From Epiperipatus broadwayi (Eukaryota; Onychophora; Udeonychophora; Euonychophora; Peripatidae), in assembly GCA_028023455.1 (NCBI GenBank), contig JAQFVV010012422.1, positions 9,830,337 to 9,894,336 on the forward strand: 64,000 nucleotides of DNA, written 5' to 3'. Positions 39,552-50,604 of this stretch are shown here, piece after piece (the stretch's first letter is position 1; each line of letters begins with the position of its first letter). A model generated the notes under the pieces. That model saw only the letters and a list, made by a program, of their open reading frames with translations. It ran no database searches and was not told where the DNA came from. The translations under genes and the position numbers were made by a program.

Positions 39552-39989
39552 CATAATATTGAATAGGGGATTCATTAATAAGAGAATGTGGAGATATAAT
39601 TGCAAGGGAAAATAGAAACAGGTATGTAAGAGTATGTTTGCTGGGAGCTAAAATTAGGGATGTTACAGGTAAAGTAAAGAAGCAAGGGAATAGAGATGTA
39701 TATGTTATGGTAGGGACTAATAATTTATCAGAGTCATCAGAGAGAGTAATGGATGAGTACACAGAACTGATTAGGAATTTGAGAATGGTTAAAGGAAGAG
39801 TAGGAATAGTTGGATTATTACCAAGATTTGATAAAAGATATATGTTAGATAGGGCATGTTCTATAAAATGAGAGATTGAAAGAATTGTGTGAGAGAAATG
39901 ATGTTACATTTGTGGATGTGTGGAATTTTTTTTTTGGGAAGAGGGAGTTATTTGGTAAAGATGGGTTGCACTTAGGGAAGTTTTAGGGA
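39552..39989 (+). pseudogene. LINE copy 2: SGNH/GDSL esterase-like domain, broken
   Basis: Three hallmark blocks of SGNH hydrolases can be read in order: IGDSLIR (GDS at 39566-39574, block I with the nucleophile Ser), VMVGTNNLS (GTN at 39713-39721, block III with Asn) and KDGLHL (DGLH at 39960-39971, block V with the Asp-His pair). The spacing of about 130 residues is right for the fold. The first two blocks are in one frame that stops at 39871; the last is in another frame, so at least one frameshift has occurred, and a stop follows shortly after. In CR1-like LINEs this domain belongs to the N-terminal or ORF1 part and is proposed to act on membranes or as an RNA-binding accessory. Function here is inferred from motif only. 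Confidence 0.75.
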
Positions 39990-40125
39990 GTCTGATTTAT
40001 AAAGAATATAGTTCGGGAAACTTGTAAAGGGGGGTGGGATTTTAAATTGTAGTGTTATTAAAAAGAAGAATGGATGGGATGTAAGGATTAAACAAAGGGC
40101 AATTGATTTAGATATAAATGTAGAT

Positions 40126-41195
40126 GTGGAGAGGGAATGGGTCTGTAAAATTAATGGTAAGCAAGTTATTTATAAGCATAATGGAGAAGAAAGAATAAAA
40201 AAAATTTATAAAAGAGTAGTTAGGAAAGAAAAAATTGTTAAAATTGGGTATTTAAATATGCAAGGTGGTAGGAGACCGGAAAAGTGGCAGGAATTAAACA
40301 AAGCAATTGAAAATGAAGAGCTTGAGGTATTAGCAGTAATGGAAACACATCTAAGAGAAGAAGAAGAACCTGTTTTGGAAAATTTGGTATGGCAGGGTAT
40401 AAATAGAAAAGAGAAAGAAAAAAAGGGTGGTGGTATAGGTGTTATATCAAAAAAATATTTAAATACTGTTAAATGCCAAGAACATTTGTGGTTTGAAATA
40501 AGGTTGGGAAAACAAGAGTGGATGGTGGCTATAGTTTATATAGCTACTGGAGATAATCAAACTATAATAGAATGGAACAATAGCATATATGAGTGCCTAG
40601 TTAAGGATATAAAGAGTTTTAAAGAAAAGGGGAAAATAATAATGGTTATAGGAGATATGAATGGGCTTTGAAGAAATTTTTTCAGAGAGTAAATTTGAGC
40701 TTTGGAAACTTATCTAATATTTATGAGGGACAATATACATGGTCTAGGAATAATATATCCCACACAATAGATTATATATTGGTAGAGAAAGAGGGAATGA
40801 ATAAAGTACAGAAAATTAAGGCATTTGATAATGAAGAGAGAGTATGTAATAGTGATCATAATTTTATTATAATTGAAATGGTTAGTAATGTGATGGAAAA
40901 TAGGAATAAAAGTAGAAACAATAGTGAAAAATGTGGATGGAGAGTGAATGATAAGAATAAGTTAGAAGAGTATAAAATACAAGTTGAAGAAACCATGGAA
41001 GAGTTGATTGGAAATGAGTATGAGGACTGGTGTGATGAAATAGAAAAAGTGGCAAATAATGTTTTAGGTGAGAATATTCAGAAGAATAAAAGTAATAGAA
41101 AAATGAGAGTTAGTAAAAGTGTAAAAGAGAGAAAAAAAGCATGTAGAGAATATAAGTGTGCTATTAAGAACAAAGAAAGTGAAAAAAGATATTAA
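40126..41195 (+). pseudogene. LINE copy 2: AP-like endonuclease domain, broken
   Basis: The main frame 40126-40671 (181 codons) has LNMQGG at about residues 43-48, METHLR near 71-76, GGGIGVI near 102-108, YIATG near 138-142 and GDMNG near 176-180. A second frame from 40668 resumes after a deletion of roughly 45 bases relative to copy 1, with YTWSRNN and CNSDHNF (Asp-His pair near 40853). All catalytic residues of an APE endonuclease are present but on separated frames. A basic, Lys-rich linker follows into the reverse transcriptase. Another frame change occurs near 41190. Confidence 0.87.
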
Positions 41196-42372
41196 TGCTA
41201 AATGGGAAAAATACTTAGAAAAGAAGAAGTTAGCTAAAATAGATAATTATAGAGAGAGAATGAAACTAAATAGTAAATTATTTGATGATATTAATAAAAG
41301 TGGAAGAGATGGGAGTAAAAAATTTTGGAATTACATTAAAAGGAGAAATTTAGGGGAGAGAGAGATAGTATTATTGGATGAGGAGGGAATAGAGTGTAGC
41401 TCTAGAGAAGAATTATAGAGAATATTGAATAGTTTTGTAATGGATATAGAAAAGATGTTAGATGTGAAGGACAGAGGGATAGAAAATATGAAAGCATATA
41501 GTAATGGGAATATTACGTTTACAGAAAATGAACTGAATGAGGCAGGGAAGAAGTTGAGAAATGGTAAGGCAAGAGGATTAGATGGGTGGGCAGCAGAGAT
41601 GGTAATGAATTTGGGGCATAGGGCAAAAGTGAAGTTACTATCATGTTTTAATAAGTTAGCACAGAAGAGAGTTTTTCCTGGTAGTTGGAGTAATACAAGA
41701 GTAAGATTATTATTTAAAGGAAAAGGTAAGGATCATAGAAAGCTAAATAATTATAGACCAATAGCAGTAACACCAGTTTTATATAAAGTTTTTTCATATA
41801 TGGTGTCTGGAAGAGTTGCAAAATGGATAGAAGAAAATAATGTAGTGGGGGAAATGCAAGGAGGTTTTAGGTCAGATAGGCGTATAGGAGATAGTTTATT
41901 TGTAGTTACACAACTTATAGATATGCGTGTAAATTCAGGTAGACAGTTAAATATGAGTTTTATAGATATAGAGAAGGCATATGATAGAGTGAATAGAAAT
42001 AGATTATGGATAAGTTTAGCAAATCTGGGAATGGATGAAGCTTTAGTGGGTGTTATTACGAAATTATATGAAAATAATTACTATACATATCAATTAGGGG
42101 ATATAGAATCAGTTAAAGTTAAAAATGGGGTAGGACTGAGGCAAGGATGCCCTATGTCACCTATTTTGTTTGTGTTGTATTTGAGTGAAATGGAGAGAGC
42201 AATAGAAAGTCTAGGAAGAGGGATAGAGATACCGTTAACAGGTGGCAAGAGAGTATATACATTGTCGGGTCTTTTTTTTGTGGATGATGTCTTTTTGTGT
42301 GCAAAAAGAAGAGAAGATATGGAAGTTATGCTGAGGACAGGCACAAGGGTGGGTAAAGATATGGGGGATTAA
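41158..42372 (+). pseudogene. LINE copy 2: reverse transcriptase domain
   Basis: The longest frame, 41425-42372 (315 codons), holds nearly the full fingers and palm: GKARGLDGWAAEM, LFKGKGKDHRKLNNYRP, MQGGFRSDRRIGD, SFIDIEKAYDRVNR (block A Asp), GLRQGCPMSPILF (block B) and FFVDDVFLC (block C). The block C alanine seen in copy 1 is valine here. A stop at 41416-41418 separates it from the preceding linker frame 41158-41418, and a frameshift at about 42362 cuts the thumb. In LINEs this enzyme copies element RNA at the nicked target. It is clearly a relic, though its long open frame suggests fairly recent decay. Confidence 0.9.
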
Positions 42373-42529
42373 ATTTAGTGAAGAAAAATCAAATATGATG
42401 ATGGTGAATGCTGGGGAAAGAGAAGACAAAGATTTCTTATTGGGGGATATAAAGTTAAGTGTGGTGAACAGATATAGTTATTTGGGAATCATCTTGACTA
42501 ATAAGAAAAATTGCTTGGATGAATGAAAA

Positions 42530-43530
42530 TTGCTAAATGAAGCAAAGAAAAGAAAGGGATTGATAAAGAAATTAACAGTGTTTTCATATAATAAATATGA
42601 TGTAGCTAGGATTGTATGGAAGGGAGTGGCAGTAGCAGGGTTAACATATGGCAATGATGCTTTATGTGTTAGTAAAGGAGTATTAGATTGCTTAGAAAAA
42701 GTACAAAGGGAAATAGGAAGACAGCAAAAGAGGCAATTCAAGGAGGAATGGGATGGTCAAGTTTTTATATGAGGAATGCAAAAAGCAAATTGAAAATGTT
42801 CAGTAGATTGCAGTTTATGGATAATAAAAGAATAGCCAAAATAGTATTTAATTGGGTTACAAGTAAAGGGCAGGCAACAAGATGGGTGAGAAAGGTAATG
42901 CAGTATGCAGATTTGGATAAAGAAGTTATGTCAGTATACTTGTACAAAAGATGGGATGATTGTGTTAGGAGGATTGTTGAGTGTCATAGTGGGAAGGAGT
43001 GGGATAGAAGAATAGATGCATTAATAAAGAATAGGGAGTTGGAGAGATGGAGAACTAGTATGGAGAGTAAAATGAGTTTAAATATATATAGAAGTAAACG
43101 GAACATTGGGTGTGAGTTAATTTATGATAATAGTAAAGAAAGTAGTTTATTGTTTAAGGCTCGAACGGGATCTTTAGCAACAAGGGAATATACACGTAAA
43201 TGGAAAAATATGGGTGATTTAGTCTGCAAGTTGTGTAAGGAAGGCATAGAAAATATTAGGCATTTGTTACTTCAATGTAAATGTTTGGAAGCAGAAAGGG
43301 TACAAATAATGAAGTTATGGAAGGTTAAATATGAACAAAGTGATTATACAGAAAGTGAGTTATTGGTTTTTATGCTAGGTTTGGGAAAAAATAAGGGGGA
43401 TTTAGATATGAGGGTCATGGAGTTGATCAAAGATTATGTTGTGGAAATGGGATGGAGCAGATTATGGGAAAACTTAGGGTGGACAATGGAAAAGGAAGCT
43501 AAAGTGGCTAACAGGTTTCTCTGGGTATAG
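42530..43530 (+). pseudogene. LINE copy 2: C-terminal region with Cys-His knuckle
   Basis: The frame 42688-43530 (280 codons) continues the polyprotein after a short overlap with 42530-42772. It is basic and rich in Arg, Lys and Trp, and contains CKLCKEG followed by HLLLQC near 43225-43275, a C-x2-C ... H-x4-C knuckle. It ends with a TAG at 43528-43530, probably the native end, as copy 1 has its own stop at a matching place. The 3' untranslated part of about 55 bases follows. Confidence 0.8.
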
Positions 43531-43789
43531 CTGCTGAGAGATTCCTGACTCCGTTTAAGGAGAAGTCACAGTACATCACATCAAATTTTTTATATCAGTC
43601 AGTCTAATGATATTTCTATGATTAACACAATTCTGGACTATTTCTTTGTAGTTAATAACAATGAGATATTCATGAAAATAAATACCTGGTTTGATTATGA
43701 TCTTCCACTACACATAAACGTTTTCTACTAAATGGAATCTTAGCTCATTGCTTTAATAAATAATTCTATTAAGAATCTTGAAAAAAAAA

Positions 43790-44517
43790 ACATTCTAGAA
43801 GTTAAATTTAAATGTACTAATTAATTATAATAAAAACTGTTTTAGGAATGAGTTATAGAGATAAGAAAATGAATAGTTAAAGGTTTCTATAGACTAAATG
43901 AAAAAAATGGAAAAGCAAATTTTGAACTGATTAGTGTAAAGATAAAATCTTATGAAAATAGTATATCTGGAAAGTGAAATTAAGTAAATGCTTTTGCAAA
44001 GGAATTTCAAGCAGTGGAAAATTACTGATAAGAGAGCAATTAAACTGAAGACTATAAAAACTCGAGATTGTAGATTTAAGTGCTTTTTTCCTTTTTCGTG
44101 TTGGTGAAGTGTCTTTTGTGCACAATGAGTATCATCAGTAACCAATCAACATCTGTAAGGGAATAAACCCAGATGGTTTTGGGATCTGAAGGTATAAAAA
44201 TCTGACTAGAATTTAAAGGAGATCATCCCGATCTTATTTTGTTTTTATGTAAACCTAAAGGGCTCTTAGGTTTTAACTTGGTTAACTTGTTGTTATTTAG
44301 CACAGTCATGGAAAGGACAATATAATTGTTGGACAATATTGAAAGAGAGTTTAAAGATGAGAACTCCATGATCATTTATTTGTCTGTATATATTTAAGCT
44401 TGTATATATATTCTAGTTTTGTGTTGTATAACTTATAATAAATCTTTAATACTAAATTTGGCTTTAGTTATTAATTAATTGTAGTTTGCCCCTTTGAGAG
44501 TTGTGAGCAAATATACA
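43790..44517 (+). repeat. 5' LTR of Gypsy-type element 2
   Basis: It matches the right LTR from TAGAAGTTAAATTTAAATGT to GAGCAAATATACA. It includes ACTATAAAAACT near 44052 (TATA-like) and TATAATAAATC near 44435 (polyadenylation-like), as expected for an LTR promoter and terminator. The first bases (TGTGGTATTT in the right LTR) are missing. Confidence 0.75.
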
Positions 44518-44649
44518 ACAAAATGGCACAGTTGAAATTCGGACCTACAACAGGGAAAATAATAGTACAATCAGGATTAGAAATTGTCATGCAATAGTAT
44601 ACATCTATAATTGGATCAACAGGTAAAATATTGATAGGGTAGTATCTTT

Positions 44650-45120
44650 GAATTTGATGTAGGAACTGCAGTGAAATAGTCATTATATGTGATGCAACTT
44701 GAAAACTTTTTCATGCTTAATGGCATAAATGATAATAGTAGAAAGGAAGCAGCCTTATACTTGGAAGGGAGGAAAGTAATTGAAATCGTTAATAAGTTAT
44801 TTGATGGATCTATAATGGAGACAGTAAGTTATGAGGTGATAGTTGATATGTTAACAGAGTATTTCAGCCTGTGGCCATCAAGGTATATCATAAGTTTGGC
44901 ACTCTGTAATAGAAGATGGGCAAAAGGTGAAAAAATAAAGAATTTTGACATAGCATTATAGCAGTTAGTAAAAAACTGTCAATATGGGGAATTGGTGAAC
45001 AAGTCTTGTTGGACCAATTGCAATGGGCAGTGGCAGATGAAAGGTTAAGACAAACATTATTGAGTGAAACCGAGTTTGGCATTGATAAAGCTGTTTTAAT
45101 TACAGCAACAAAGGGCATTT
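44650..45120 (+). pseudogene. Gag remnant (Gypsy-type element 2)
   Basis: The frame 44689-44961 (90 codons) starts with QLENFFMLNGI and continues with RKEAALYLEG and WAKGEKIKNF, patterns of the Gypsy Gag N-terminal and capsid-like region. The preceding WSLYV piece near 44675 belongs to it. A stop at 44959-44961 and later frame changes break it; a trace of the continuing helix region reaches about 45120. No zinc knuckle is seen. Confidence 0.65.
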
Positions 45121-45239
45121 AACATCAGTTTGCAAAAAAACCCAAGTCAAATGATAAAAGAGAAATAACCTAACAGAGGGAAAGTAAGCAAGATGAAGTT
45201 AATATTAAAAAGAGTATGATTTCACACTGGCAAAATGAA

Positions 45240-45570
45240 TATATGCTAATACTTAAAATATGTAGCACAGAACTGGAAATGGAGATTGATAGTGGCTCTG
45301 ATATTTCATTGGTGTCTGAAAGCCAATGGAAGCAAATAGCAAAAGGTTATAAGCAGATTAAAATTAAAAAGTCCAAGATAAAAATTAAGATGTAAGTGGA
45401 AACTTGCTAGCCTTAGTTGGAATGGCAGAGGCTCCAAATTTATATAGAAATAAAATATGCTATTTGTCAATATATATTGTTAAGGGAGGAATAACTCCAA
45501 TAATTGGTAGAGAATGGTTTAAGGAATTAGGTATTAAGATATCAATTGTTAAAACATTTTCATGGAACAG
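45240..45570 (+). pseudogene. Aspartic protease remnant (Gypsy-type element 2)
   Basis: LEMEIDSGSDISLVSE near 45273 carries the DSG active site in the typical Gypsy context, and a GREWF motif near 45510 marks the end of the fold. Internal stops occur near 45390. Confidence 0.75.
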
Positions 45571-45659
45571 GAAATATTAAATAGTTACCCTGAATTATTT
45601 TTTTAGGTTTAATAAAAGCAAATCTGGTAGATTTAGTAAAAAAATGAAAATATATGGTG

Positions 45660-46370
45660 TGTGGTCTGTAAGTTGTGGATGATTCCATTTGTGCAGAGAG
45701 AAAAGGTTAAAGAAAAGTTAAAAAAATATTGGTGGCTAGAGGCATATTGTAGAAGAGGCAGAATGGGCCATGTCCATAGTGATAATAACTAATCTTGGGC
45801 AAATCAGGATATGTAGTGATTACTGTGTGACAGTAAATAAATATCTGAACAAAGGTGTTTATTCCATACTTAATGTTAGAAAAGTTTTAGTGAGTTTGCC
45901 TTTGAAACAATTAAGTGTTTAAAAATGGTTTGCTTGATTCAGCATTTTCCAGAAGTGGTTATATCAGATAACAGAGCAGGTTTTACTGGAGAGGAATTAT
46001 GACAGTTTTTTAATACCTAAGGGATTCATCATGTGTGCACACCTCCATATCATCTTCAGTCAAATGGATTAGCAGAGGATGCTGTACAGTAAGTAAAGAG
46101 GTTTTAAAAAAATGAGTAATGTAGAAATGCAAGATGCTTTACAGACATTTATGCTATACCAACATTCAACACCATCTACAATGACAGGAAAATCTCCATC
46201 AGAATTAGTGTATGGACAGAAATTAAAGACTAAATTGGCAGTTTTGCATCCTAATGAAAAGATTTGTGTTCCAACTGTGAAGCCAAGTAAATTGTTTAGA
46301 TCTGGTAAGCCTGTATGGGTAAAAGATGTGATATGGAAAAAAATGGATCAAGGGAACAAATAGTGAAATT
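45660..46370 (+). pseudogene. Reverse transcriptase start fused by deletion to integrase end (Gypsy-type element 2)
   Basis: IPFVQREKVKEKLKK near 45681 and a run resembling the RICSDY and VTVNKYLN segments near 45800-45850 are the N-terminal part of Gypsy reverse transcriptase. The YxDD core, RNase H and integrase N-terminus are missing. From about 45945 integrase resumes: HFPEVVISDNRAGF (core Asp), CTPPYHLQSNGLAE near 46040 (core Glu in the final GLAE) and the frame 46112-46363 with GKSPSELVYG. Stops interrupt throughout. In a working element integrase inserts the cDNA. Confidence 0.8.
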
Positions 46371-46661
46371 AATAGTTTAAAGCACAGATGGTACATGAAC
46401 CATATAAAGAAAAGAGAGCCAAAGAAATTACATCTGGAAATTTGACAAGATGCAAACATGCAGGAAGCAAAGAGTGATAAAAGAAGCAACATGGGAAGAA
46501 AGACAGAGGAAAAACAGTTAATCAAGGAAAACTGTGATGAAATTGCAAAGAAAACTGGAAATAAACAAATTGCCCTGACTTGTACACATCAAAAGAAAAC
46601 CAGGAAAATGGAATGATTATGTGTAGGAAATAATTGCAACTTCTGGATTGAGGAGAGAAAT

Positions 46662-49094
46662 TGTGGTATTTTAAGTTCAATACTCCAGAAGTTAAAGTTA
46701 AATTTAAATGTATTAATTAATGACAATGGAAACTGTTTTAAGAATAAGTTATAGAGGTAAAAAAAGAATAGTTAAAATGTTTCTACACACTGAATGAAAA
46801 GAATGGAAGAGCAAATTTTGAACTGATTAGTGTAAAGATAAAATGTTACAAAAATAGTAGATCTGGAAAGTGAAATTAAATAAATGCTTTTGCAAAGGAA
46901 TTTTAAGTAATGGAAAATTGCTGATATGAAAACAATTAAACTGGAGACTATAAAAACTTGGGATTGGTGAGTTAAGTGCTTTTTCTCTTTCATGTTGGTG
47001 AAGTATTTTGTGTGTACAATGAGTATCATCAGTAATCAGCCAGGAAATAAACCCAGATGGTTCCAGAATTTGAAGATATAAAAATCCAACTAATATTTAA
47101 AGGAGATCATCCTGATCTTATTTCATTTTTATGTAAACCTAAAGAGCTCTTAGGTTTTAACTTGAGGAATTTGTAGTTATTTAGTGTAGTTGTAAAAATG
47201 AAAATTCATTAAATATAACAGTAAGTGTCAGACAATATTGAAAAAGTGTTTAAAGGGTTTAAGAACTTTGTGATCATTTATTTGTCTTATATATTTAAGC
47301 TTATATATATATATTGTACCAATATTGAAATTGGCACATGGTGATTTTGCCTAAAAAATTATTAAAATAATAAATAAGTTATAAAAATCTAAAAGGTTTC
47401 TTTGAGTAAAAAAAATCAGTTTGCTATCAAAAGTAAAATTAAAAGTTTAAGAGTTTATTACAGTTTATTTTCGTAAAGAGTTTTTTATTAGTATTCGTAA
47501 AAATATAATTTAAAAAGTTTAAAAATATAAATCTCTTTTCATTCAAGTTTAATTAAAGAAAAAGTAATATTAAAACTAGTTATATATGTGCGTATATATG
47601 TGCAATTGTCAATAATAGAATAAATGTATGTGTAATAAATGTTATTATAAATAAATGAAAGTTAAAGAAGATTATCATTTAAAAAAACACGGCAATGGCA
47701 ATTAATTAAAATATAAAACAGGATTAAAAAGCTTGTCTCCAAAGGATTAGATATTAATTAAAATATAAAACAATATGTTTTGCATGGCTGTTACTAATTA
47801 AGCAATCTTCCAAAACACGTTGTCAAAGGATTATCACTGGAATTTCAACAACAGATTTTGCCGGAGGATATTACAAGGACAACACGTCGCAGGTATAAAT
47901 AGTAAAATTTTATTGGATAATGAGTTCAGTTCACAAATTAATTGAGCGAGTTCAGTTCACAAATTAATTAAGTCAGTTAAATCATGAGAGGACAATCAGC
48001 TGGGTTAATTGTATCTAGAAACAAAATGCAGTGCTGAGCAGCTTTTGGGAACACGCGTTTCTCCACAGCCTAATGTCCAATGAAAATAGCCAGATCTGCC
48101 TGTGAAATAATGTCAACTTAACAACTTGGAAATCTACATCAGTATCTAATTGTCTCCAATAGTAATAATCATGAATAATAAGGAAACTCATCAAGGAAAT
48201 GTTCCAGCCGGCTGGAAGTATTTGTAATGGAAATATCCTCACTGAAAGCAGCAACCAAAGAGAACAAAATTCTACGTCTATATTCAAAATCCTAGGTAAA
48301 ACATTTGCTTATTTTCGTTTATTCTACAATAGCCATTCCATTGCATTAATTCGTAAAGCCTCCAGAGACAAGTAATTTGAACTCTTTTAAGCATGCATAA
48401 AATGAACTATTGATGTGCATGTTTGTGAATGTGAGATAATTTATCATAGTCAAATATTATTTATGCTTTCATAAGATATATATCATAATGTGTTAATTTA
48501 AAATGTGCGTATGTTATATTAGTTAAAAAAAATTATAAAGATGTTTAAAATTAGTAAATTAATGTTAGTTAATAAATCGTCTTTAAAATTAAACTTTATT
48601 TGTTGGTCAATTCTTTTTATAAATTCCTTTTACAATTCTTTTATCAAGTCTTTTAACCACTAATTATGTATAATCTGTTAGTGATTACAAACAACTGAGC
48701 TAGTCGTGGATGCGTAGGCATTGAGTTAGTGGCCATTGTCCAAAGTGTGTTATTTATTCATCCTTGAATAGATAGCTGGTGTCCGTGTCTACACGAAACA
48801 AAAAAGTACTTTGAACTTGGTGTTAAACTCAACAGTTGAGAAGAAGTTATGTCCTGGAAATGTAATGCTAGTTATATATTTTATAGCTATCATTTGGACG
48901 TACATATTCTCCGAATATGTTCTTCTCTGCCTAAGAGGCCGGTGTTTCAAGGACACATATTCGAACCTGGTACAATATATATATATATTCTAGTTTTGTG
49001 TTGTTTAACTTATAATAAATCTTTAGTACTAAATTTAGTTTTAGTTATTAATTAATTGTGGTTTGCCTCTTTGAGAGTCATGAGCAAATACACA
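46662..49094 (+). repeat. 3' LTR of Gypsy-type element 2, interrupted
   Basis: It starts TGTGGTATTTTAAG after the purine tract and ends GAGCAAATACACA. Removing 47315-48974 rejoins TTTAAGCTTATATATAT with ATATATTCTAGTTTTGTG, matching the empty site in the left LTR (near 44391). Confidence 0.85.
47315..48974. repeat. Nested solo LTR inserted in (AT)n
   Basis: It starts TGTACCAATATTG and ends CGAACCTGGTACA, 1660 bases, with TGTACC and GGTACA as inverted ends. Both flanks are (AT)n of the host LTR. It contains a tandem repeat of GTTCAGTTCACAAATTAATT (47923-47975). A stretch near 48690 (ACTGAGCTAGT) recalls the A-box-like motif of the other LTR family. Confidence 0.8.
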
Positions 49095-50047
49095 TTTTCC
49101 TAAATAATCACATGCCTAAAAGACCATATTTGTTATTTGTAAATAATATTATTTTTAAGTATATAGATGATTAAAATGATTTTATCAGTTGTCATTTTAA
49201 GTAATAATTTTAAAATAAATGTTAAAAAAATAAACTTATAATCTTAAAAAAGAGTGAAAGAATGAAATTATAACTGCAAATGAAGATCAGAAATTATAAT
49301 AATGGAGAAATGTAGTTGATTTTAAACGTAGTAATTTTTTGCTTTCTTGAATTATTGATCAACCATAAAGATGTCATAAAGTGAGGTCATTTATAATATA
49401 CTGACACTGAATTAATTTGCAATATATTAACTAAAAAAGAGTTTAGTTGTTCCATGTCATTGAAAATGAAAATCAGAATTGTTTAAGGTTTGATATTTTC
49501 TATGGTTTTCCATGAATGTAAAAGTTGGTCAATGTCTACCTAGAAAAACTATTAATGATTTTGAATAGCAGTTTTATCAGAGTTTTGAAAATACCTTTCA
49601 TAGAATGAAACACAAACAAATGAGTATTTGGTCAGATAAGAGCTGATCTTACACCTGAACTAATCTCATTTTTGTTATATTTAAAAATAATCTAAATCAT
49701 TAATAAAATGTACAATGCTTAAAACAAATATGATATAATTGAGAATGAATACAGTACAATAACGAATGTACCAATAATAAATTTCAAAAACCAAACTATA
49801 GAAATGCTAATTGTAATGTTTTTTTGATAACACTTGTACACTTGTGATTAATACCATTAAAAACAAACTAACTGATAATGATGTGTCCATTTTTTGGTGA
49901 TATTTTTCTTAAATAACTTTGTCGTGAAAATATAGAAACATAGAATCATGATTTGTTTTAAAAATCTGAAATTTTTTAAGCAATGAACAGTGTTTATGAT
50001 TATTATTTACTTTTATGATCCCTGTTTGAAAAAAATACTAAGTTGTC
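49095..50047. other. Non-coding stretch
   Basis: No gene or recognisable element. About 49540-49660 resembles 1080-1190 (shared GAAAAACTATTAAT.ATTTTG and AAACAAAT.. GTGCTTGATCAGA-like pieces), so it may carry an old repeat. Confidence 0.4.
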
Positions 50048-50078
50048 ACAGTTTTATGAATCTTGTTTATATATATAT

Positions 50079-50491
50079 ATATAATTATTCAAAACAATAC
50101 AATAATTAATACAGTAACAATATTTTAAACAAATATATACCAATTTAATAGAAGTACTTTCAACTATCTATGTAGTCGTTGTCAACTAGACTCAAATTGT
50201 ATTAGAAAAAACCGTTACAAATGTAAACAAAAGCAATACATCATACATCAATTTTCCCACAATTCATTAATTTTTATATTGGCTGTCTGTCTATTTATCA
50301 ACTGTTGCTTTTCACTTTTTATTAACATAGCTTCTTTAATTTTGCGTTTATTATTATTTCTTTCAATACACAGAATTTTAACTTTATTAAAATCAAAATC
50401 AAAACCATAATTACATTAAATTAAATTGGTATATATTTGTTTAAAATATTGTTACTGTATTAATTATTGTATTGTTTCGAATAATTATATA
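50079..50491 (-). mobile_element. Penelope-like element fragment with inverted arms
   Basis: Arms of about 69 bases (50079-50147 and 50422-50491) are inverted copies with few differences. Between them is a minus-strand GIY-YIG C-terminal frame. A direct repeat of about 34 bases, starting ACAGTTTTATGAATCTTG, borders it at 50048-50082 and 50551-50584, perhaps a long target duplication. Confidence 0.7.
50248..50406 (-). pseudogene. GIY-YIG endonuclease C-terminal fragment (Penelope-like)
   Basis: These are 52 codons and a stop on the minus strand. Landmarks are NKVKILCIERN, then KRKIKEAMLIK with the probable catalytic Glu, and INRQT near the end, closing ELWEN. The KRKIKEA and INRQ patterns match the 5486-5911 frame. 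The GIY and YIG strands are lost, so it cannot work. It is too short for most gene finders and would be missed without the family pattern. Confidence 0.7.
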
Positions 50492-50604
50492 TATTTTATT
50501 ATAATTGGAATACAGACATTGATTAATAATTTATATATATATATATATATACAGTTTTATGAATCTTGTTTATATATATATATAAGAGACACTTTTAATC
50601 AAAA

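Larger units (their letters stand above)
39548..43588 (+). mobile_element. Non-LTR retrotransposon (LINE), copy 2, with esterase, endonuclease and reverse transcriptase
   Basis: This is the fuller copy. In order it has an SGNH/GDSL esterase-like domain, APE-type endonuclease, reverse transcriptase and C-terminal zinc knuckle, in broken frames. The 3' end is a short CATCACATCA-type tail without poly-A. The true 5' end is uncertain; it begins close to the end of the solo LTR at 39468. Esterase domains are known from CR1-group LINEs, so that group is the best guess. Confidence 0.9.
43790..49094 (+). mobile_element. Gypsy-type LTR retrotransposon 2, internally deleted and with a nested LTR
   Basis: The left LTR (about 43790-44517) and right LTR (46662-49094, split by the insert 47315-48974) bound remnants of gag, protease, the start of reverse transcriptase and the end of integrase. 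GAGGAGAGAAA before 46662 is a polypurine tract. The start of the left LTR is truncated or unclear. Frames are short and stop-ridden. The family is related to, but distinct from, the element at 31446-34832. Confidence 0.85.
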
